A stretch of DNA of 64,000 nt from positions 38,924,392 through 38,988,391 of the forward strand of contig OX387190.1 of NCBI GenBank assembly GCA_947561395.2, read 5' to 3'. Of the stretch, positions 46,892 through 58,220 are shown one piece after another. The notes under the pieces are model-generated. The model was given only the letters and a program-made list of their open reading frames with translations, was not told where the DNA came from and searched no databases. Source of the stretch: Buxus sempervirens (Eukaryota > Streptophyta > Magnoliopsida > Buxales > Buxaceae). A program made the translations under genes and the position numbers. The first letter of the stretch is position 1. Every line of letters starts with the position of its first letter.

Positions 46892-48793
46892 CCCATTCAA
46901 GCAAACATGGTGGTGGATCAACTTGCTAACTTTGCTGTAAAACAATTGTATTGTGCTAGATGATTTTGTTGGGCAGACTCAAGCCTGTCCTTTACCTTGG
47001 TAATCGTTTTATAAAATTCCTATTTTCTTATATGAAAAAATAAAGATGTTTCCTTTGTTAATGTATTTGTATTATAAAGTGAATCGAAACATTAGTATTC
47101 TTGGATTATAACTCTTCAAAGTTCAAAAAAGTATTCATCCACAATTTATCTAATTGTTTTTTTTAAAGGGTTTAAGTCAATGCATACTTTTCCCCAAAAA
47201 AAAAAAAGGTGTATATAAATCTATCCTACTCAAACAAAGAGTCTAAGGTTGGTATTTAGTTTGGTTTTAGTTTGGTTTGAGTTTCTTTTTAAGTCCAAAG
47301 TTGAGTTTCGGTTGGATTTAGGTTTAATAAAAAAATCCTTAAAAGGTACTGCTTGGACCACTTTATATCTATATTTCTATGTAAGATGCATTTTGATAAA
47401 ATAGGATTGTGTTTCTATCAAGGTTTAAAACTCAATTAAGCATGCATTAGAAGACAATATTAATTTTTTTTATTATTTTTTCATATATGTGACTTAGATG
47501 TAGCTTTATATAGTGATTTGAAGAAGCTTATTATGTTGATATGTTTATGAAATGATTTATTATCTAAGTTTTGATCTTCATATATTCCATGTATTTAGAA
47601 AAAGAAAATTCTTTTTTAAAAGTAATTTAGAGGATTTTTTTTTTGGGCATATTAAATTTGCATATAGAATTGATCTTTAAAAGTATACATCTATAACTTT
47701 GAAATAGTAACTTGAACATTAATTTTTTGTAAGATAAACAATAAATTTGTTTTATGAAAATAAAGGAAACACGATTGGAGGTTGCTAGATGATGCTTAAT
47801 GACTAACTTCTTAACTGAGATTCAACCATATACATTTTAGATTCTTGATGTTTTAAAATGCACATTTAGTTTGGGACCCAGCCTCAACTCAAAAAATAAC
47901 ATTTGGGTTGTATTCGAGATAAATGAGTAGGGGTTGAACCCAAACTCATCAAAACCAAACCACCGGTCTTAATTACATCTCTATGTACCTACTCCTTAAT
48001 GTTTATTGGATAAAGTAAAGCCAAAAAATTTTGGTTTATTTAATTTATATTGGCAGAAAAAATGTTTGTTTAAAATTTTAAAAACTCTCCTATCCCTAAA
48101 AGACTATCCGACCATCCTTTATTACTTCGATTTGTCATCAATCAAAACATATTATATAGTACTCTTTGATAGGTTCTATTGCAAAAGGACTTATTAAAGC
48201 ATGTCCCATGATATATTTTGATTCGCAACAAACCAGAATGGCAAAGAAAACAGTGGAAAAGATTCAACCTATCATATTTTATTTACAACTCATGTAACAA
48301 TTTGTCTGAAAGTTTTTACATGTTCAATACTTAACATGCCGTTTAATTATTTAAATGCGGCATCAAACATGCCACCCCACTCTATATTATGGGAGCAATT
48401 ACTCCTAGATATTAGTTCCTCTTATTGTATTAGTCTCCAATGAGATTGATACACATAACCCTTGAATCGGTAAGCTTTCTCTTGCATTTTAAATTCTTAA
48501 ACCTCAATCACATTGGTGGTTGATACTTCTCTCATGATACTTCGTTTTCCTTATCGTCAGCGCGGCGCATAAGGATGGATGATCCACCACGATTTTGACT
48601 AGTAAATGGCCCAATGAGAGAAAGAGAGAGAGTCGCTTCCGTGGGTCGTCTTCTCGGAGAACGTTTTGGCGGCTTACTGGTCGACCACTACCGCAATTAG
48701 AATTCGATGTTTGACGAAGGAAGCTTCGATAACAAACCAACCGATGTGTTTTTGAAGGATGACTAGAATATATTGAGCAACCATTGGAGTGAT

Positions 48794-48840
48794 AATTAAC
48801 AATCTAGTTTTTTTTTTTTGGTAACGAATTAACAATCTAG
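48794..48840 (-). mobile_element. poly(T) retroposon scar with perfect 14-bp target duplication
   Basis: AATTAACAATCTAG occurs at 48794-48807 and 48827-48840. It flanks T12 followed by GGTAACG (19 nt). Read on the minus strand this is CGTTACC plus poly(A), so only the last few bases of a retroposon were copied before the tail. The perfect 14-bp duplication makes chance unlikely. The same structure is in unit B (about 53473-53518). Confidence 0.65.
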
Positions 48841-48888
48841 TTGACTAGCATGATTGATAAACTAATTGATAAATGGTATGGAAGCGTA

Positions 48889-49362
48889 CAAACCATGGTT
48901 TTCAATTTCGATGTCGACGGGCGTGCCATTCCTTGAAAAAAACGGCACGCTGTCGGCACGTCAGCAAAAAATCGTTGAAATGGCGGAAAAACGGCTCATT
49001 TGCATTTTGTTCGAAATTTCGTTGACACGCCAATGCATACCGCAAAATTTCAGGAGAATGTAGATTTTGAATGTCGTTTGGCAAAAAAATGGAGTTTTTT
49101 TTCAGTTTCGACAAAATTTCGTATTGCTCCTGAATTATTAAGACTTTCTACTATTTCATTTTGACCCTTAAAGATTAGAAATATCAAAATATTATAAATA
49201 ATAGGGCAGAAGTGTAAATATTAAAACTGTTGTAACTTTAAGTTTTTATAAATTATAAATAACAACTAAACCTGTAAGTTTTTCAAACTTACATTTAAAG
49301 TCCCCAGTCAAGCACGACCTGAGTCCTCTCTCTCTTCCGTGAGAGAAAACTAAGCCAACGCA

Positions 49363-49394
<32 letters not shown>

Positions 49395-49800
49395 CTTTCT
49401 TTCTTTATTATTATTTCTCTTCCCACGTTCTCTCTCTACCGAACCTACAGAATCTTGTTGTTTCTCCTTCTGTTTCTTGTTTCTGAAATCTTTTCTTCTC
49501 TATTTCTACATTTCACTTTCTTTCTCTTCCGAAACAACCCAACAGTGTTCTCATTTTTGTTTTATATTTTTCTTTCGAAGACAATAACCGACAGCACTCT
49601 CTTTCTCGTGACTGCTTGTACAACCCCGTCACTCCAATCAAACCGAGAAAAACCGATGGGTTTTTCTCGTGCAAATTAAAAAAAAATCGAATTTTGCTTG
49701 GGGAAACGGAAGATACGGCATCTGGCTAGCGAAACGTACCGCTAGCCAAATGAGCACCGATTTTTCGGCGCCAAAACTGAAAACGCTGATACAAACCACA
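48889..49800 (-). mobile_element. hAT-related non-autonomous fragment, unit A copy
   Basis: Both ends resemble the hAT-like element at 59327-60800. The left block (CAATTTCGATGTCGACGGGC, then ACGGCACGC and CGGAAAAACGGCTCATTTG) matches 59340-59430. The right block (GGCATCTGGCTAGCGAAAC) matches 60777-60795. The middle holds a CT microsatellite (49361-49391) and CT-rich leader-like sequence. No BED finger or transposase domain remains in this copy. Precise termini and an 8-bp target duplication were not found, so the boundaries are approximate. Confidence 0.5.
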
Positions 49801-50748
49801 ATAAATAGTAAAATTCTATGTCATGGTAAATTGGGTTGTAATAAAAACATAGTAATTTATTAATCTTCTTAGAACAAGTTCTCCCTTTTTTTTTCCTTTT
49901 TATGGGCTCATCATCTCACCTATTTTGACATGGCAATTTTATGGGGGTATTTACTATAATTCTTGATTATTTTAGATATATTTTTAAATGGTTTAATGAT
50001 TATTGCACAAATATAATATTAAAAGCATTATTACAATAGATCCATCTCTAATCAAGGTATAATTGATAATAATTATAATTAAAAGTTCATTAATCCTCGA
50101 TCCAACAATCGGTAGTTGTCTGACAAACCTAACCCGATCATAATAGAAGGCTAATCAAGTTGTAAACAGTATAGGGATTGAACTTTAGTGACTTTCATTA
50201 CATGCTAGGAAAAGAAAAACAGACAATATTCTAGAGACATCAAGAATAAATAGTTTAATTAAGAGCCCATACACTCAAAACATGGTATATAAGAAATATG
50301 TGAAAAATTTTGGTCCTACCATCTAATGGATCTCATCTACGATATTGTTGATTCAAAGGGTTAGAGAAATTAAATTAACAGGCTTCCATCATTCAAAGCA
50401 TAGACCATAGGGCAAGGTCAAATGCCTGAATTACATAAGTCTGTAATAGGGGTGCAACTTGGTTCGGTTTGGATTGGGTTGACCTTAATCCAAGAACGAC
50501 CGACTGAATTGAGAGTAGTCAACCTGAAACCGAATTAAACCAATTTGAAAACCAATTTTCTCAGACTCGGTTCGATTTGGTTCAAAACCAAATGCAGGTT
50601 CAAACCGAATATGATAAATTTGATCAAGCAAATGGATTATATATTTCTAATTGACCCAACCCAAGTTTCACTCCTTAGTTTGTATTTAATCTCTCCAAAT
50701 TGACATGTAGTTGCTTAACTCATGAAATTTATCTTCTTATAATAGTGA

Positions 50749-51026
50749 CTAGCAGGGCCCACGTGCAGTACTGCACGCACGTTAAAAAGGGAGGGAGTAG
50801 TTTTAAAACTGCACGTGGAGAGAGAATAAGTGGGGAGAGAGGGAATGGAGAGAGGAGAAGTGGGGTGTTACAAACTAATTGTTTTTGAACGAAAATAGTG
50901 AGTTGAGACGGGTATAGCCCTGTATTATTGGAACTAAACTATACAGGAGATGGGCATTTTGTAAAAGTTGTAATTTGTTGTTTGGCACGATTCCCAAAAA
51001 GGGCGCCTCGCTTTATATATAGTAGA
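50749..51026 (-). mobile_element. non-autonomous Helitron (278 bp) with paralogous empty site
   Basis: Read on the minus strand the element starts TCTACTATATATAAAGCG and ends CTAG. It is inserted between host A and T as expected for Helitrons (A|TC...CTAG|T). Near the 3' end is the perfect 16-bp palindrome CGTGCAGTACTGCACG (50762-50777), about 10 nt from CTAG, the expected terminal hairpin. Unit A has the uninterrupted host sequence AATAGTGA|TTTAGC at 46407-46420. There are no coding sequence, TIRs or target duplication. Related termini lie at 55833, 57312 and 58221. Confidence 0.92.
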
Positions 51027-51402
51027 TTTAGCTTTACGAAATAATGAAGGCGTGATAAATTTGTAATTTTAAGATAAATGGAGGGTTACAATGATAAGGA
51101 ATGATCGTGACGGGTCAAGCTTTTAGTTTGGTCAAGCCAGCAGCAATAATTGAATTTGAAGATGAGTACCGAATACAGTACATAGAGTCTTTCCCCCAAA
51201 AAAAAAAAATACATAGTGCCTTCTTCTTCTTCTTCTTTTTTTTTTTTTTACTTCGGTAAGAAAGATGTGAATTTTATAAATATCTATTCTTGGCATTTGT
51301 TTGGCTGTTCATCAACATCAAGATGTTCCACAACCACCTAATGTAATTTTTTATTGTCTCAGACAATATCAGGAAGGTTTTTAGGGAAGCAAACAGGACT
51401 CT

Positions 51403-51519
51403 CATCCTCTGCAGCGCACGCTGTATACACTCCCTCACATTTGAGGGTCCCACCATTCATTTGCGGGGTCCCACCCCATTCATGTAAGGGGCTGTCTACA
51501 GCGTGCGTTGTGGACGATG
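51403..51519. mobile_element. MITE-like hairpin element, unit B copy
   Basis: Duplicate of the element at 46775-46891, offset 4628 bp, with several substitutions in the arms (for example CACGCTGTATACACTCCCTC). It is present in both units, so it was there before the duplication. Confidence 0.6.
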
Positions 51520-53566
51520 CCCATTCAAGCAAACATGGTGGTGGATCAACTTGCTAACTTTGCTGTAAAACAATTGTATTGTGCTAGATGATTTTGTTGG
51601 GCAGACTCAAGCCTGTCTTTTACCTGGTTAATCGTTTTATAAAATTCTTATTTTCTTATATGAAAAAATAAAGATGTTTCCTTTGTTAATGTATTTGTAT
51701 TATAAAGTGAATCGAAACATTAGTATTCTTGGATTATAACTCTTCAAAGTTCAAAAAAGTATTCATCCACAATTTATCTAATTGTTTTTTTTAAAGGGTT
51801 TAAGTCAATGCATACTTTTCCCCCCAAAAAAAAAAAAGGTGTATATAAATCTATCCTACTCAAACAAAGAGTCTGAGGTTGGTATTTAGTTTGGTTTGAG
51901 TTTCTTTTTAAGTCCAAAGTTGAGTTTCGGTTGGATTTAGGTTTAATAACAAAATCCTTAAAAGGTACTGCTTGGACCACTTTATATCTATATTTCTATG
52001 TAAGATGCATTTTGATAAAATAGGATTGTGTTTCTATCAAGGTTTAAAACTCAATTAAGCATGCATTAGAAGATAATATTAAATTTTTTTTATTATTTTT
52101 TCATATATGTGACTTAGATGTAGCTTTATATAGTGATTTGAAGAAGCTTATTATGTTGATATGTTTATGAAATGATTTATTATCTAAGTTTTGATCTTCA
52201 TATATTCCATGTATTTAGAAAAAGAAAATTCTTTTTTAAAAGTAATTTAGAGGATTTTTTTTTTGGGCATATTAAATTTGCATATAGAATTGATCTTTAA
52301 AAGTATACATCTATAACTTTGAAATAGTAACTTGAACATTAATTTTTTGTAAGATAAACAATAAATTTGTTTTATGAAAATAAAGGAAACACGGTTGGAG
52401 GTTGCTAGATGATGCTTAATGACTAACTTCTTAACTGAGATTCAACCATATACATTTTAGATTCTTGATGTTTTAAAATGCACATTTAGTTTGGGACCCA
52501 GCCTCAACTCAAAAAATAACATTTGGGTTGTATTCGAGATAAATGATTAGGGGTTGAACCCAAACTCATCAAAACCAAACCACCGGTCTTAATTACATCT
52601 CTATGTACCTACTCCTTAATGTTTATTGGATAAAGTAAAGCCAAAAAACATTGGTTTATTTAATTTATATTGGCAGAAAAAATGTTTGTTTAAAATTTTA
52701 AAAACTCTCCTATCCCTAAAAGACTATCCGACCATCCTTTATTACTTCGATTTGTCATCAATCAAAACATATTATATAGTACTCTTTGATAGGTTCTATT
52801 GCAAAAGGACTTATTAAAACATGTTCCATGATATATTTTGATTCGCAACAAACCAGAATGACAAAGAAAACAGTGGAAAAGATTCGACCTATCATATTTT
52901 ATTTACAACTCATGTAACAATTTGTCTGAAAGTTTTTACATGTTCAATACTTAACATGCCGTTTAATTATTTAAGTGCCGCATCAAACATGCCACCCCAC
53001 TCTATATTATGGGAGCAATTCCTCCTAGATATTAGTTCCTCTTATTGTATTAGTCTCCAATGAGATTTATACACATAACCCTTGAATCGGTAAGCTTTCT
53101 CTTGCATTTTAAATTCTTAAACCTCAATCACATTGGTGGTTGATACTTCTCTCATGATACTTCGTTTTCCTTATCGTCAGCGCGGCGCATAAGGATGGAT
53201 GATCCACCACGATTTTGACTAGTAAATGGCCCAATGAGAGAAAGCGCTTAAGGATGGATGATCCACCACGATTTTGACTAGTAAATGGCCCAATGAGAGA
53301 AAGAGAGAGAGTCGCTTCCGTGGGTCGTCTTCTCGGAGAACGTTTTGGCGGCTTACTGGTCGACCACTACCGCAATTAGAATTCGAGGTTTGACGAAGGA
53401 AGCTTCGATAACAAACCAACCGATGTGTTTTTAAAGGATGACTAGAATATATTGAGCAACCATTGGAGTGATAATTAACAATCTAGTTTTTTTTTTTGGT
53501 AACGAATTAACAATCTAGTTGACTAGCATGATTGATAAACTAATTGATAAATGGTATGGAAGCGTA

Positions 53567-54042
53567 CAAACCATGGTTTTCAATTTCGATGTCGACAGGC
53601 GTGCCATTCCTTGAAAAAAACGGCACGCTGTCGGCACGTCGGCAAAAAATCACTGAAATGGCGGAAAAACGGCTCATTTGCATTTTGTTCGAAATTTCGT
53701 TGACACGCCAATGCATACTGCAAAATTTCAGGAGAATGCAGATTTTGAATATCGTTTGGCAAAAAAATGGAGTTTTTTTTCAGTTTCGACAAAATTTCGT
53801 ATTGCTCCTGAATTATTAAGACTTTCTACTATTTCATTTTGACCCTTAAAGATTAGAAATATCAAAATATTATAAATAATAGGGCAGAAGTGTAAATATT
53901 AAAACTGTTGTAACTTTAAGTTTTTATAAATTATTATAAATAACAACTAAACCTGTAAGTTTTTCAAACTTACATTTAAAGTCCCTAGTCAAGCACGACC
54001 TGAGTCCTCTCTCTCTTCCGTGAGAGAAAACTAAGCCAACGC

Positions 54043-54101
<59 letters not shown>

Positions 54102-54510
54102 CTTTCTTTCTTTATTTCTATTTCTCTTCCCACGTTCTCTCTCTACCGAACCTACAGAATCTTGTTGTTTCTCCTTCTGTTTCTTGTTTCTAAAATCTTT
54201 TCTTCTCTATTTCTACATTTCACTTTCTTTATCTTCCGAAACAACCCAACAGTGTTCTCATTTTTGTTTTATATTTTTCTTTCGAAGACAATAACCGACA
54301 GCACTCTCTTTCTCATGACTGCTTGCGCAACCCCGTCGCTCCAATCAAACCGAGAAAAACCGATGGGTTTTTCTCGTGCAAATTAAAAAAAAATCGAATT
54401 TTGCTTGGGGAAACGGAAGATACGGCATCTGGCTAGCGAAACGTACCGCTAGCCAAATGAGCACCGATTTTTCGGCGCCAAAACTAAAAACGCTGATACA
54501 AATAACAATA
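53567..54510 (-). mobile_element. hAT-related non-autonomous fragment, unit B copy
   Basis: Duplicate of the fragment at 48889-49800 with a few substitutions and an expanded CT microsatellite (54045-54099). No transposase domain is present. Boundaries are approximate, as in unit A. Confidence 0.5.
54045..54099. repeat. (CT)n microsatellite, expanded in unit B
   Basis: About 27 CT units here against about 15 at the paralogous position in unit A (49361-49391): a length change since the duplication. Confidence 0.9.
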
Positions 54511-55869
54511 AATAGTAAAATTCTATGCCATGGTAAATTGGGTTGTAATAAAAACATAGTAATTTATTAATCTTCTCAGAACAAGTTCTCCCCTTTTTTT
54601 TTTGCCTTTTTATGGGCTCATCTCACCTATTTTAACATGGCAATTTTATGGGGGTATTTACTATAATTCTTGATTATTTTAGATATATTTTTAAATGGTT
54701 TAATGATTATTGCACAAATATAATATTAAAATCATTATTACAATAGATCCATCTCTAATCAAGGTATAATTGATAATAATTATAATTAAAAGTTCATTAA
54801 TCCTCGATCCAACAATCGGTAGTTGTCTGACAAACCTAACCCGATCATAATAGAAGGCTAATCAAGTTGTAAACAGTATAGGGATTGAACTTTAGTGACT
54901 TTCATTACATGCTAGGAAAAGAAAACAGACAATATTCTAGAGACATCAAGAGTAAATAGTTTAATTAAGAGCCCATACACTCAAAACATGGTATATAAAA
55001 AATATGTGAAAAATTTTGGTCCTACCATCTAATGGATCTCATCTACGATATTGTTGATTCAAAGGGTTAGAGAAATTAAATTAACAGGCTTCCATCATTC
55101 AAAGCATAGACCATAGGGCAAGGTCAAATGCCTGAATTACATAAGTCTGTAATAGGGGTGCAACTTGGTTCGGTTTGGACTGGGTTGACCTTAATCCAAG
55201 AACGACCGACTGAATTGAGAGTAGTCAACCTGAAACCGAATTAAACCAATTTGAAAACCAATTTTCTCAGACTCGGTTCGATTTGGTTCAAAACCAAATG
55301 CAGGTTCAAATTTGGTTTAGCCTAGCCCTCCTTCCAAAACTAAACCGAATTGATTCGGTCTGTTAAATTTTGGAGCTAAAATCAAACCGAATATGATAAA
55401 TTTGATCAAGCAAATGGATTATATATTTCTAATTGACCCAACCCAAGTTTCACTCCTTAGTTTGTATTTAATCTCTCCAAAACTTTTGTCTAAGAGCTTT
55501 TCAATGTTTTTTGGCCATCCAAAAGAATAGAGCAAAGTAAAAATTAAATTTCATCAAGCTAATAGATTATGTAACTATGACATCTATTCTTAGGTCATAA
55601 TGCAAAGGTAGCACAATTTAGGGATCTAAATTTAGATAAATCTTTGAAAGATTAATTCAAGGCTAAAGACACTATAGCATCCTATAATAGGTGGCTATTT
55701 TGGTGAAATAAAAATGATTTCTTACGAGTAGAAGACGTTGATGTTTGATCATGCAAATGTGGCATTATCAAGGCAGTATCCCGTTGACAAAAAGAACTTG
55801 ATTACCGAACTCATCAGCCCCAATAAATAATGCTAGCACGTGCAGTGCTACACATATGAAGAAAGAAAT

Positions 55870-57035
55870 AAATGAGAGAGGGAACGATTTGCCTTCTTCA
55901 ACCGATGAATCATTCTTTAATCATTAAACCAGTCAACCCTTGAATAAATTAAACTGGCCTCTCTTATTTCATTTCACTTATATCCCAAAACCAAACCAAT
56001 CGTCAAACCCCTCCTCCCTTGTCTACTTGGTCGATCGATGAGAGCAAACTTTTTCCTTTACCCCTTTTTTTTGGGTGTGGTTTTTTGGGCAGCAAAAATC
56101 AACTTGTAGGAGATGAAATCAAAGCCCCACGTCTATCTATAAGAGATCTTCGTTTGGATCCAGAGTTCTCTAGTCATAAGTGTAGGGTTTGTCAAAAACT
56201 CAACAGCCAAGTCATAGTTGATTGAGAATAATTTAAAAACAAGTTGTCTTTGGGTTCTTAACTACCGAACACCCAAGTCATAGTTGTTAAAATCATAGTT
56301 TTCTGTTTTAACTTGGCTGGTGAGTTTTTGACACAGAAAACATAGCGGGATGTGAACGGGTGGTCTTGCATTAGTTCCTCACTACCGAACACCCAAAGAC
56401 AAGACATAGTTGATTGACAATATAAGAGAAGTAGTGACAGGCCTGACTCTTCTTGTAGTTGTAATTGACCCTCTTGGATCGTCACTTCCAAAATGTTAAA
56501 TTAATGTTACAAAAATTCAAGCACACCGGAGTAATTTTTCCATCGTCACATCATAATTATCGTGAAATCACCGAGATTGTGATGTGCACGGCTGTCATGC
56601 CCAAGGTGCTATTGTAGATGTATCATGGACGATAATATATATAGTTTGTGTAAATTTCAATCAAACCCAATCCAAAAAAAAAGTCAATCAAACCCAACTC
56701 AAAAAAAATTCTCGAATGAACTTGAATGGAATCAATCAATGGAAGCGATAGAAGAACTTGAAAGATAAAGGGTTTTGAAGTGAAGTAGAGAATGGGGAGA
56801 AAAAGGGAGAAGGACCTCACTGCCGCCGGTAGATCCCGCCACCGGTTGCTCTGGCCGGAATAATGAAGAAGAAGGTCGGCCATGTGGAGAAGGGAGGAGG
56901 GTTTGGACGATTGGTTTGGTTTTGGAATGTAAGTTAAATGAAATAAGAGAGACCAGTTTAGTTTATGTAAGGGTTGACCGGTTTAGTGATTAAAGATTGG
57001 TTCACGGGTTGAAGAGGGCAAATTTGTCTTCTTTC
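55870..57035. repeat. long inverted repeat, arms about 150 bp, spacer about 865 bp
   Basis: The arm at 55870-56020, reverse-complemented, matches 56885-57035 closely: GACGATTGGTTTGGTTTTGG, AATGAAATAAGAGAG, AAGGGTTGACTGG (or CCGG in place of CTGG) and GGTTGAAGAAGGCAAAT follow in the same order in both. Weaker similarity extends inward. This is either a foldback/MULE-like element or an inverted duplication captured by a Helitron. Confidence 0.75.
56188..56400. repeat. nested short inverted and direct repeats
   Basis: TGTCAAAAACTCAACAGCCA (from about 56190) is inverted at about 56313-56335 (TGGCTGGTGAGTTTTTGACA). In addition ACTACCGAACACCCAA occurs twice in the same orientation (about 56262 and 56382), and AGTCATAGTTG-like words recur. 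The block lies in the spacer of the long inverted repeat at 55870-57035. Its origin is unclear. Confidence 0.65.
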
Positions 57036-57311
57036 ACTTAGAGGGGAGGAGACGTTGACGTGGAGACCTAAATGGTCAATAACTTTTTAAAAAAGTTCTG
57101 CAGTTGTCATACAGTGAAAGGTATAGATCAAAAAGTCATTTTAATGAAAAATCAGACTGTACGGTAATTTTCCCTTAAAAAATTAAGATAATTTTGACTG
57201 TTATACCCTTTTATTAATTAATAAATCTTCATGATGATGTATAAACTCTATTTTGGGAAGTCCCACATTTTACTCAGGTGATTCCCAAGAGTCGTCTTTC
57301 GTTATTTATAA

Positions 57312-57495
57312 CTAACATGGTGCACGTGATAGAGGGAGTAGTTGCTTATTGTTTGGTTAGTTTTGTGGTAATTTTGACAATTCTATCTCTTTATTAGTGA
57401 AACTTGGCAATATTGTACAAGTGCGAGTGTTAAAAGTTGAATATGATGTTTGGTGCGATTCCCAAAGAGGCGCCTCGCATTAAATATAGAATAGA
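57312..57495 (-). mobile_element. Helitron-family copy, 184 bp, decayed terminus
   Basis: Begins CTAACATGGTGCACGTG (terminal CTAG mutated to CTAA) and contains GGTGCGATTCCCAAAGAGGC then GCCTCGC, matching the 278-bp Helitron's GGCACGATTCCCAAAAAGGG then CGCCTCGC. It ends at AATAGA next to host T, with host A before the left end, so the A/T insertion pattern fits. It abuts the right end of the putative element at 55833-57310. Confidence 0.65.
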
Positions 57496-57786
57496 TATAG
57501 ATCAACCAGAGTTTGAACGGGTTATAATCTCAGCCCAAAATCGGCAACTGGGCCCTATTTCATAAAGGGCCGTCAGTCATTTAACCTAATAAACAAGCTT
57601 TCGTAAACTCGTGGAAAGGACCAAACTATGCCCAGTTTGTAGATCGAACAATAAATGCAGCACTCTGAATTGACTCCATGGGAAAAATTGCTAGTAGAAA
57701 CTTTAAACACTTGGCTTGATGATTATACGCTTACGTCTAACTGAGAACGTGGCTTTGTGTCTCCTTTTCATAGGTTGCTCTCTTCC

Positions 57787-57960
57787 CTCTCTCGAGAGGA
57801 CAACACGAAATTAGAGCCAAAATTCGGTGGTTCCCTAAAACCGCCCGTTGGGATGGAATTTGAATGTGTGGGACCCCCTCCTTACATGGGCATCCATCTG
57901 AGCGTTTCACGCTAACACCATTGAATAGCTCTAGGTGAAACGCTCTCGGACAACACATGA
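57787..57960. repeat. small hairpin element
   Basis: GAGCGTTTCAC (57900-57910) and GTGAAACGCTC (57935-57945) form a perfect 11-bp inverted repeat. The palindrome CTCTCTCGAGAG lies upstream near 57787, and GGACAACAC follows both parts. Probably a short transposable-element relic; ends not defined. Confidence 0.4.
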
Positions 57961-58220
57961 GGCCATTGAAGAATCCTATTAACAAGACTCTTCGCTCCAA
58001 TATATCAAACCAATGAGTTTTGACTAGGGGCAAAGATAATAAATAAGCTTAAGAGTGGTAAACAATAAGTCAATAAATAAATTCAAATGCAGTATAATTC
58101 AAATTTTCATAGAAAAAAAATATAATAGAAGCTGTAAAAATTAGACAAGTAAATCTTTTTATAATTATATTTTACAAAACTTTATATTTTGAAACATTTA
58201 CATTATAGTTTTATTGTTAA

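Larger units (their letters stand above)
46368..50701. repeat. tandem segmental duplication, unit A (4,334 bp)
   Basis: Unit A begins GACATGTAGTTGCCTAAC at 46368 and ends TTTAATCTCTCCAAA plus two bases before unit B. It is collinear with unit B throughout: the offset is 4615-4628 bp over most of the left half and 4706-4707 near the right end, the steps being small indels. In 47941-48420 against 52561-53040 I counted 9 differences in 480 nt. Content: an inverted-repeat element (46775-46891), a retroposon scar (46566-46607), another at 48794-48840, and a hAT-related fragment (48889-49800). No host gene was recognised. Short open frames occur in both units but lack family features and sit in low-complexity sequence. 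Confidence 0.93.
50702..55481. repeat. tandem segmental duplication, unit B (4,780 bp)
   Basis: Second unit, head-to-tail with unit A; it ends CTCTCCAAA at 55481, where sequence unique to the right flank (ACTTTTGTC) begins. Differences from unit A: the 278-bp Helitron at 50749-51026, a roughly 59-bp tandem duplication at about 53190-53305 (GGATGGATGATCCACCACG twice), a longer CT run at 54045-54099, and 76 bp near 55306-55381 that unit A lacks. No recognisable host gene. Confidence 0.93.
55833..57310 (-). mobile_element. putative larger Helitron-family member containing a long inverted repeat
   Basis: The left end CTAGCACGTGCAGTGCTACA resembles the CTAG plus ACGTGCAGTACT terminus of the 278-bp Helitron. 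The right end GATTCCCAAGAGTCGTCTTT then CGTTATTTATA resembles GATTCCCAAAAAGGGCGCC then TCGCTTTATATATA of the same element. In between are 150-bp inverted arms (55870-56020 and 56885-57035). The canonical A|TC...CTRR|T borders are not all intact, so this is an inference from terminal similarity. No Rep/helicase sequence was recognised. Confidence 0.4.

Noticed and set aside
49455..49679. Hydrophobic 74-codon frame present in both duplicated units
   Set aside because: Phe/Leu/Ser richness comes from CT-rich leader sequence of a hAT-related fragment; conservation follows from the recent duplication.
56623..56883. 86-codon minus-strand frame starting MADLLLHYSG
   Set aside because: It lies within the spacer and arm of a long inverted repeat, has no family match, and its second half is low-complexity. 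Not called as a gene.
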